A stretch of DNA of 64,000 bases, from contig CM023540.1 in the NCBI GenBank assembly GCA_013350335.1, positions 1,612,001-1,676,000 on the forward strand, given 5' to 3'. Shown one piece after another: positions 57,601 to 64,000 of this stretch; position 1 is the stretch's first letter, and every line of letters starts with the position of its first letter. Source of the DNA: Chimonanthus salicifolius (Eukaryota > Streptophyta > Magnoliopsida > Laurales > Calycanthaceae). The translations under genes were made by a program, and so were the position numbers. Under the pieces are notes generated by a model. The model was not told the DNA's origin, did not search any database, and saw nothing but the letters and a program-made list of their open reading frames with translations.

Positions 57601-58734
57601 ATGTGTTAGCCGTAACTGGAATACCTACTGGGCGCGTTGTTCTAACGCCCTACTTCTACCATAGTTGATGACACAGGAAATCAGGAGAACGATGAACGAA
57701 AGACGGGCCAGGCATAGGAGTGTGGATGATTTAGTTTATATTTTTATTAAAGTTACTCATGGACTTGTATTTTGAGTATCTAGATTTCGGAATGTAATAA
57801 CTTAGATGGTTGGATGTTTATTTGGACTTGACGTACTTTGCTATCTGAATGGAATAGAACTTGGTTCTATAATGATTCCGCATTTTATGATGTTATTCCA
57901 CAGGTTGATATTGTTATCTGTGAACTGTTTCCATGGACTTAGTCCATGCACACATAGGGTTGGCCAGTTAAGGCTCGGACTTTGGAAGTTCGGACTTAGC
58001 TCACGTCGTGACGTCCCGTTCTCTATCACTCTACTCTGTTATAAAAAAAAAAAAAAAAATAGACTCTGATTTACGGGAAGAAGCAAGTGAAAAAAGGTGG
58101 GGCGTTACATTTTCAGAGAGAATGCCTCCCACGCTGAATCTATGTATTGGGTTGTCTACACAGAATAAAGTCAAGACTTGCTCGATAGATCCAAACAGAC
58201 CTTGCTGTTTGCTGCTTCAGCTTGCCTTTCTCTGTTATGAAAACTAGAATGGCTTTCAGCTGAACTTAGAGAGAGATCCCTCCAAGCCTCTAGTTCTCAG
58301 GTCTGAAACCCAATACTTTCAACCAACTAGAACTCCTCCTTGTTTTCTCTCTTAAATCGTCTCTCAATGATGATACACGCATCAATATCTCAATTGATAT
58401 TGCAGCAGTCCCTATATAAGTTGTGCAATCGGTGCTTGAATTAGCAATTAGCCAAACGTTGTCTCAATAGATCTGTACGGTGACAGTAACTACTATTGTA
58501 GCAGTCTTTCCTTCCATGGACTTTTACTCCCATTCGACCAGCCAGCTTTCCTTATCTCAGCCAACTCAGGCGATCTTTTATTCTAGCAACATAGCAACGT
58601 CGTGTGTCCTAACCTTGCCAAAAAGGACACCTTCAAGGAAACAAAGTCCTTTTGAATCTAAGACTCCCATCGGCAGCCAATTTCTCTAATTTTAAAGAGA
58701 ACATTTAGGAGTTTAATTCAAGCCAATTCCAACA
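54646..58734 (-). mobile_element. Possible copia-type LTR (split by a solo LTR)
   Basis: On the minus strand the right edge reads AAGGTGGAGTT followed by TGTTGGAATTGGCTTG, the polypurine-tract/LTR-start form common in plant Ty1/copia elements. The LTR would span 58734-58115 and 54830 to about 54646 (about 810 bp after removing the nested LTR), with a possible TATA box in CTTATATAGGG near 58412-58422 (reverse). The left limit is a guess at TGTATG. The 58735-59060 stretch may be a remnant of its internal part. No coding domain is visible. Confidence 0.4.
54836..58109 (+). mobile_element. Nested solo LTR, Tekay-like gypsy
   Basis: TGTAACACCCCGGTTTTTCA...GGGGCGTTACA, 3274 bp, with a perfect ttttc duplication at 54831-54835 and 58110-58114. 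It is close to the LTR at 24191 in both ends and interior. About ten palindromes lie near 55527, 55612, 55881, 56003, 56147, 56381, 56478, 56725, 56797 and 56965, the highest density in the window. A two-unit CTCCGTCGGGGCGT array lies near 57365-57490, and a run of 17 A occurs near 58043. Confidence 0.88.
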
Positions 58735-59060
58735 AACTCCACCTTCATGTTTCTCATGCAAGGACCTGCTGTAAATTACCATGTATACACATCTCACGTG
58801 TTGTCCCATGAAGCTACAATCTAGCCAGTTTTATGCTAGAATGCAGATCAAATTAAATAAATTAGATTCATGCTTACCCTATATGTATATATCCTAAAAA
58901 TACACCCTTTTATACATAGAAGCTGCCATCGAAACCACATGCAACCATATCTACATACAGCCAATCACCGTCCAATGTAATGTTCGAATATCAAACCCAA
59001 TCTTTAGGATTTCCAACCAATTTATTATCTACCATATCAGCTACATCCTAATCTTGTTGT
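58735..59060. other. Unassigned AT-rich stretch
   Basis: Between the copia-like LTR edge and the return of gypsy LTR sequence (TTGACCCAA motifs from about 59150) lie about 330 bases with no ORF or recognisable motif. It may be copia internal sequence. Confidence 0.35.
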
Positions 59061-59407
59061 GATCCCTCCTTGATTTGTGTATGCGTGTGTGTCAATCCTC
59101 ATCTATAGACATATTGCATTACCCTTTTAATTCAGCCCCATTTATTAGGCTTGAACTCACTTGGTGGTCAACCAAGTTAACCACGACCCATTGTGTCCCA
59201 ATTGGGCATTTTGACCCAAATATCAACATTGACCCAATTAAATGCGCCTTACCCATTTACTTTAAATTGAACCTTATACCATAACCGTTGGGTTCTAATT
59301 GGTCCATTGACCCAACACCTTACCCATCTAAGATTCATATCCGTTAATTCACAATTAAAATGGCAAATTCCGTAAATATTGATAACATGGAATTCTGAAG
59401 TGTTACA

Positions 59408-59902
59408 GTACAAGACTCCAGGCTCTAACACACTACAGACTTAACAGCTCACACTTACAACTTCTATATTTTGATTTCAAATGTCGATGATCTAAAATGA
59501 AAAAACAGAGCTCCTTATAAAGATGGAGCAAGGGAACAATGGATAAACTCTCTTCCGACCAAGAGAGGACAACACACAAAGTAAAAGGGCTTTTTGCAGA
59601 CACAACCTTCCAAACCAACTTTACAAAAAGAGATTCCCCATTTGGGGACACAGTAAAAAGATACAATAAGTGAAGCATCTTTTGACCAAATGGGATGCAC
59701 ACTAAGAACAACTTTATTTTCTTTTGATAATTCTAAGACATCTGGCAGCATAGCCCCACCAAAAAAGCAGCGCCATCTTTTTTGGCTTGATAATAGAGGT
59801 GTCTTTTGACTGGATGGGACACCAAAGACAAAACAACTTTAGCAACTTTTCATTCTAATATGACATCTGGCAATATACCCCCACCAAAAGAGATAAGTCC
59901 AA
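59408..59902 (-). promoter_or_regulatory. Viral promoter region, unit D front
   Basis: Minus-strand promoter with both repeat blocks. The TATA box is CTTTATAAGG (plus-strand 59512-59521). It is continuous with the leader left of the solo LTR once that LTR is removed. Confidence 0.65.
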
Positions 59903-59916
59903 TGGCTCTGATACCA
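59903..59916 (-). other. tRNA-Met primer-binding site, start of unit D
   Basis: TGGCTCTGATACCA, the reverse complement of the viral primer-binding site. Confidence 0.85.
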
Positions 59917-59925
59917 ACATCCAAC

Positions 59926-60012
59926 AGGATCTCAAATCATATCTTCTTTTTCATCAAATCTTTAGCTTTTGCAGAGTTCATGCAGAATAATTCAGCCAAC
60001 CGAGACTCCTTT
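59926..60012 (-). pseudogene. Pararetrovirus ORF2 3' end fragment
   Basis: About 85 bases encode the basic end of ORF2 (minus strand) with its TGA. They are cut at 60012, where plus-strand leader begins. Confidence 0.65.
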
Positions 60013-60132
60013 CATATGTCTAATCGTCTTGCTTTGCTTAAGAAGTATTATGATGATGTTCGAACATTGAGAAAAATAGAAATCCTTCTTGAACATATAC
60101 GACAACACCTGCAAAAGCTAAAGATTTGATTT
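60013..60132 (+). pseudogene. Small leader ORF fragment fused to ORF2 tail
   Basis: The start of the small leader ORF (ATG at 60017, ALLKKYYDDVRTLRKIEILL) runs to CTGCAAA at 60110-60116. It then continues as the last codons of ORF2 (AAAGCTAAAGATTTGA). CTGCAAA occurs in both parent sequences. A further 17-base loss removes the ORF2 stop region. This fusion is a rearrangement scar. Confidence 0.65.
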
Positions 60133-60149
60133 GAGATCCTGTTGAATGT

Positions 60150-60163
60150 TGGTATCAGAGCCA
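60150..60163 (+). other. tRNA-Met primer-binding site, unit E
   Basis: TGGTATCAGAGCCA, intact, followed by GTGGACTTATC as in unit A. Confidence 0.85.
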
Positions 60164-60629
60164 GTGGACTTATCTGTTTTGGTGGGGGTATATTGCCAGA
60201 TGTCATATTCATTACCAGATTTCATATTCATTGCTAGATGTCATATTCATTGCCAGATCTCATATTCATTGCCAGATGTCATATTAGATTGAAAAGTTGC
60301 TAAAGTTGTTTTGTCTTTGGTGTCCCATCCAGTCAAAAGACACCTCTATTATCAAGACAAAAAAGATGGTGTTGCTTTTTTGGTGGGGGTATGCTGCCAG
60401 ATGTCTTAGAATTATCAAAAGAAGATAAAGTTGTTCTTAGTGTGCATCCCATTTGGTCAAAAGATGCTTCACTTATTGTATCTTTTTACTGTGTCTCCAA
60501 GTGGGGAATCTCTTTTTGTAAAGTTGGTTTGGAAGGTTGTGTCTACAAAAAGTCCTTTTACTTTGTGTGTTGTCCTCTCTTGGTCTGAAGAGAGTTTATC
60601 CATTGTGCCCTTGCTCCATCTTTATAAGG
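60164..60629 (+). promoter_or_regulatory. Viral promoter, unit E, with expanded 19-bp repeats
   Basis: Both large repeat blocks are present. The first contains five copies of a 19-bp unit (60194-60288). The TATA box is CTTTATAAGG at 60620-60629. Confidence 0.65.
60194..60288. repeat. Five 19-bp tandem units in the viral promoter
   Basis: Unit TGCCAGATGTCATATTCAT and close variants start at 60194, 60213, 60232, 60251 and 60270. Units A, B and D have one. Confidence 0.85.
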
Positions 60630-61083
60630 AGCTCTGTGTTTTCATTTTAGATCATCGACATTTGAAATCAAAATATAGAAGCTGTAAGTGTGAGCTTGTA
60701 AGTTTGAAGTGTGCTAAAGCTTGGAGTCCTGTACTCAGTCTGCAAGTAATAAAACTTTTATGAGTTTGATAATATAAGTTTGTTATTATGTTGTTTTCTA
60801 ATCATGTGGTTTCTTTTATAGAATATGTCTAAATCTTTGTGGAATTATTATCTTGTGTCTAAATCTTTGCAAGGTGAATTATATCTATTAGCTGTGATCT
60901 GAAGTTGATCCATCCAATCCTTTTTAAAACTTTTTGTATTTCCTTTTATTGTTTTCTGCTTTTATAATCTGATTGTTGGATAAGTGTTTGATCGCACAGT
61001 AAGTCCCGCTTGAAGCTGAGAAGTGGCATATAGGGCTGTAAATAGTTGACAGGTGCTCTTTGATCCACAGTCATATTACAAAA
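60630..61083 (+). other. Viral leader, unit E, small ORF deleted
   Basis: AATAAA is kept at 60748-60753, but the donor reads GCAAGT instead of GTAAGT. After the acceptor TTTTATAG and ATGTCTAA the leader jumps to the region after the small ORF. The joint lies at TGTCTAA, present at both ends of the missing part. Confidence 0.55.
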
Positions 61084-62384
61084 ATGGAAAATTCTAAAAG
61101 AAAGACAAAACTTTTTAAGAATTGGTTTAGATCATTTCAGCATCCTTCTGATAGGTCTACTTCATCTTTTTCATCTTATCAGTCTGCTTTGTCTAGTTTT
61201 TGTCATCCTAGTATATCCAAAGAAAATCCAGAAAAAACAAAAAATTCTAAAGAAAAAGTGTATGAAAACTTTGACCAAGCCATATCCAACTGGAAGATGC
61301 TAGCCTTACCCATTACAGAAATATACAACAATGGGACATTTGAAGAACAAAATGATTACCACATCAAGACTGTTGAAAAAACTGTTTTTCTCTTTAGAGG
61401 AAAACAAACAATTAAAATCCTTGAGAGAAGAATTATTGAACAAATCAGGACCAAATATAACTACCTATACATAGGATTAATTCAGGTAGGAATCAAGCCA
61501 CTATTTCGATTAGGATTAAATGTTTCTGTATGTGCTTATGTGAGAGATCAGAGACATGACGAGTTTGATGATTCTCTATATGCCATGGTTGAATCAAGTC
61601 TCTGTCATGGACCTGTTTATTTCAATTGTTTCCCAAACATCATAGTGGATGCTCATGATGATGATGTCCTTGATTGTGCAACCACTGGATTCCAAAGTAA
61701 AGGATTAAGGATGAGTCCAAGAAGTAAACCTTTTGCTATAGTCTATCGGATATTCTATAATTCCATGATCTCAATGCTCCCCATGATAGCCTATAGAGAT
61801 AAGGTTGATAAGGAGAAAACCACAGTCCTCATGGAAACAAACTTTAATAATAATGTGTTTATCCCAAAATTTATCAGTTGGGAAGAAGTTGTTCTCCCCG
61901 GGAATTGGCAAATAGAAGACGTCACCCCAAGAGTAATGAAATAACAGATGATTTACAAAGCATAGTCAAATTACCAAATGGTAATGTTGACGTCAATTTT
62001 AGAAGAAAAATGGAAATGGCTAGAAGAAGCTTTGCCAGCTACACAGAAGGAAGAAGAAGTTTTAAACTAGAAGAAGTCGATGATGATAAAAAAAGTAGTG
62101 AAAAGGCAGAAATGGAACAAAAGGTTTTTAGAAATAAAGAAAGTGGAATTGAACACCCTGTGTATAAGAGAACTTCATCAAAAAGAACCTACAACCCCAG
62201 TGAAAACGATTTCCTCCATGGTGTCATAAGAATGATTAGTATTCAAAAACTAAAGGAGGAACTCGGTGAAAAATTTGAAATAGATAAGCCATATCTAAGA
62301 GACAAATCTAAAAAATCACCCTTGAAAGATTGGTTCTTCAAGAAATTTAACCTAGAAGAAAAAGAAAAAATGAGAGAATTATAA
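61084..62384 (+). pseudogene. ORF1 movement protein and coat-protein lead, unit E
   Basis: The ATG at 61084 is chosen because it aligns with the starts in all other units, although the frame is open from 61060. The movement-protein domain is open to 61944 (about 287 codons), the best copy of this domain in the window: GLIQVGIKPLFRLGLNVSVC, YVRDQRHDEFDDS, YFNCFP and FQSKGLRMSPRSKP. One base is missing near 61938. The next part (RRKMEMARRSF, then KDWFFKKFNLEEKEKMREL) is open in a new frame to a TAA at 62382, where other copies have TGG. Confidence 0.75.
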
Positions 62385-64000
62385 TATTACCAAATGGAAG
62401 AAGAAGAAAGAAATATACCTTTCTTTGATTGGTTTATGGAATATTTTAAGAAAGGGAAGGTCAAAGAGAAAGAAAACCAAAGTCCAAAACACATAAGAGT
62501 TATAGAAAGAATGTCTAGGACATGGAAAGACGTTTGAAGGAAAAGAAATCCAAAAATCTCACCCTCCATGGAAAAAACTTGATATTTCTGCATCAAAGAA
62601 ACTAAGAATTATGCTATGCCTATCAAAGATGGGTCTTATTTGAATCAAAACTGAAATAAATGGTATTTGAAGTAGCAAAAAGCCTTGGAGATATAATTGA
62701 ACAAAATAATTATACCAATCTATCCTTATTAACCATTGGAGAACAAACAGATAGGATAGAAAGAACAATTAGAGCAAAACTAGAATTCAGTAAAGGAAAA
62801 GAAGAACGTTCAGAAGAAATCCCTGCAAATGCGATATATGTTCCTAGAAAATTGCCATCAGGGAATTATCTTGCAAGAAGGACCGTTTAAAATGATAGAT
62901 GAAATGCAAAAAGAATTAGCAACTAGACTGGAGAGCCTCAATGTTCGAGGAAAAGATTTAGTATCCTCAGAATCTCTGCAGCAGAGAATGTTGCTAGTAA
63001 ATCGCCTAAAGAAAAGGAATCCCCTAGCTGAATTGCCGACAACAAAGAAGTATTATTCCAGACCAACTCCTGTAGATCTGCAACTTGAAGAAGCCCCCAT
63101 ATACGTATATGCAGACCTACCTATTTGGAAATTCTTATATGAAGTGAATCTAGATGGATTACACTAATACCAATCATCCAAATGGTTCATATTATGCTGA
63201 TATATTCCAATGCTTGTGAAGTTAGAGGAATATTCCAAGAAACATTTTCCTCATGATAACCACCTCTTTCAATGGTAATATTAGAGGATGGTGGAATTAT
63301 GGATTATCTGGAGCCCAAAGACTTGAAATTGAAAATACTGTCAAATTAGATGAATATGGAAAATCATACACAGAGATAAAACAACAGGAAATCTAGTAGA
63401 TCCCAATATCAAACTTGAAGCAGGCACTAGTCAAATCTGAAATTATGAAACACAATCTGATTGTGTAGTATCCTACTTCTATGCATCTCAATGAATTCAT
63501 TGGAAGAATTGCTCTAATTAAGGAGAAAAATCGGCAGCAATTACAATGTCTAAGATGTAGAACCTTAGGAGAATTTCGTTGGTATAAAGACGTATTTTTA
63601 TCAAAGGTATACCAACTGAATGATTGTAATTCTGATATTTGGAAAGAAAGGTTCATATCTGGATTACCACCCTTGTTTGTTGAAAAGGTGCGTAACTCCT
63701 TGAGAGAAGAAATGCATGGTACTATTAATTACAGCATGCTGACATTCGGAGGAACTATACAAAGGATTAATAAGGTGGCATTGCGCTCTGTACTGACTTA
63801 AAGATCAGTAAACAAGCTAAAAAAATGAGAAAATACGCTAGAGACAGAGAATTAGGAGATTTCTGCTTCCAATTTGGTTTGGACCAAACACCAGAATAAA
63901 AAAGAAAACCTTCGCGTCCTAGATTCATGCCCGAAAGAAGAAATAAAATGATGAAAAAATATAAATCTAGCAGATTTAAAAGTCAATTTTCAACGAAAAA
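62385..64000 (+). pseudogene. ORF1 coat-protein region, unit E (runs off the window)
   Basis: Coat-protein lead and core collinear with 3765-5390 of unit A. Many small indels are present (near 62535, 62607, 62637, 62664, 62865, 62965, 63100, 63232, 63360, 63437 and 63775), so only short frames survive. One of these, 63481-63801, holds LPPLFVEKVRNSLREEMHG. The zinc knuckle lies beyond the right edge. Confidence 0.7.

Larger units (their letters stand above)
52555..59407 (-). mobile_element. Solo LTR, Tekay-like gypsy, carrying nested insertions
   Basis: Outer boundaries are TGTAATGCCC...GAAGTGTTACA with a perfect gtaca duplication at 52550-52554 and 59408-59412. Palindromes lie near 53685, 53857, 54117, 54292, 54420 and 54507. 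The 53215-53350 segment carries the two-unit CCCGACGGAGTGTGG array. Inside are a copia-like LTR and, within that, a second gypsy solo LTR. Left after removing the inner gypsy LTR are 3574 bp. Confidence 0.85.

Noticed and set aside
58043..58061. Run of A as the poly(A) tail of a retrogene or SINE
   Set aside because: It lies within the 3' end of the nested LTR, where related LTRs have shorter A/T runs. No gene precedes it.

Overview
The window is repetitive plant nuclear DNA, and I found no ordinary host gene in it. The organism is very probably a flowering plant. The evidence is several decayed copies of an endogenous pararetrovirus (family Caulimoviridae, best fit the florendovirus group) and Ty3/gypsy elements of the Tekay/Del chromovirus type with LTRs of 2.5-3.8 kb. 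I would not name a species from sequence alone.

The viral part is a rearranged array. A viral unit reads: tRNA-Met primer-binding site (TGGTATCAGAGCCA), a region with a TATA box, a short leader with a putative intron and AATAAA, a small leader ORF, a long ORF1 (30K-type movement protein, coat protein with CCHC knuckle, aspartic protease, reverse transcriptase, RNase H), and a second ORF of unknown function whose ATG overlaps the end of ORF1. Plus-strand unit A runs from 1 to about 12980 and starts inside the tail of a preceding unit, so it was head-to-tail. Unit B lies on the minus strand (about 13044-22630). A plus-strand piece C follows (23493-27689). Then come three short alternating pieces (30186-32385). 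Unit D is a nearly full-length minus-strand unit (about 31510-59930), and plus-strand unit E (60013 to the end) runs out of the window. After removing inserted elements, PBS-to-PBS length is about 8.1 kb in A and 8.4 kb in D. Every copy carries frameshifts and stops, so these are fossils.

The retrotransposon part consists of insertions into the viral array. There are solo LTRs at 8197-11676, 18715-22549, 24191-27561 and 52555-59407. The last of these contains a second solo LTR (54836-58109), which itself sits in what looks like a copia-type LTR. There is also a truncated LTR at 27690 to about 30185 and one element with both LTRs (40454-51597) that splits the movement-protein region of unit D. 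Most boundaries are TG...CA with a 5-bp target-site duplication: gaaag/aaaag, agaat, tttct, gtaca, ttttc. The complete element encodes gag, protease, RT, RNase H, integrase and a chromodomain, broken by stops and frameshifts. It also has an extra cysteine-rich ORF between its PBS and gag.

The points most worth a second look are: about 50 copies of a near-perfect palindrome (arms GGGTTCGGCCAT / ATGGCCGAACCC) spaced through every LTR; the extra three-knuckle ORF followed by a copy of the polypurine tract; a 0.86-kb array of 9-bp repeats at a junction between viral copies; and a splice donor fused to the viral polyadenylation signal (GTAAGTAATAAA).
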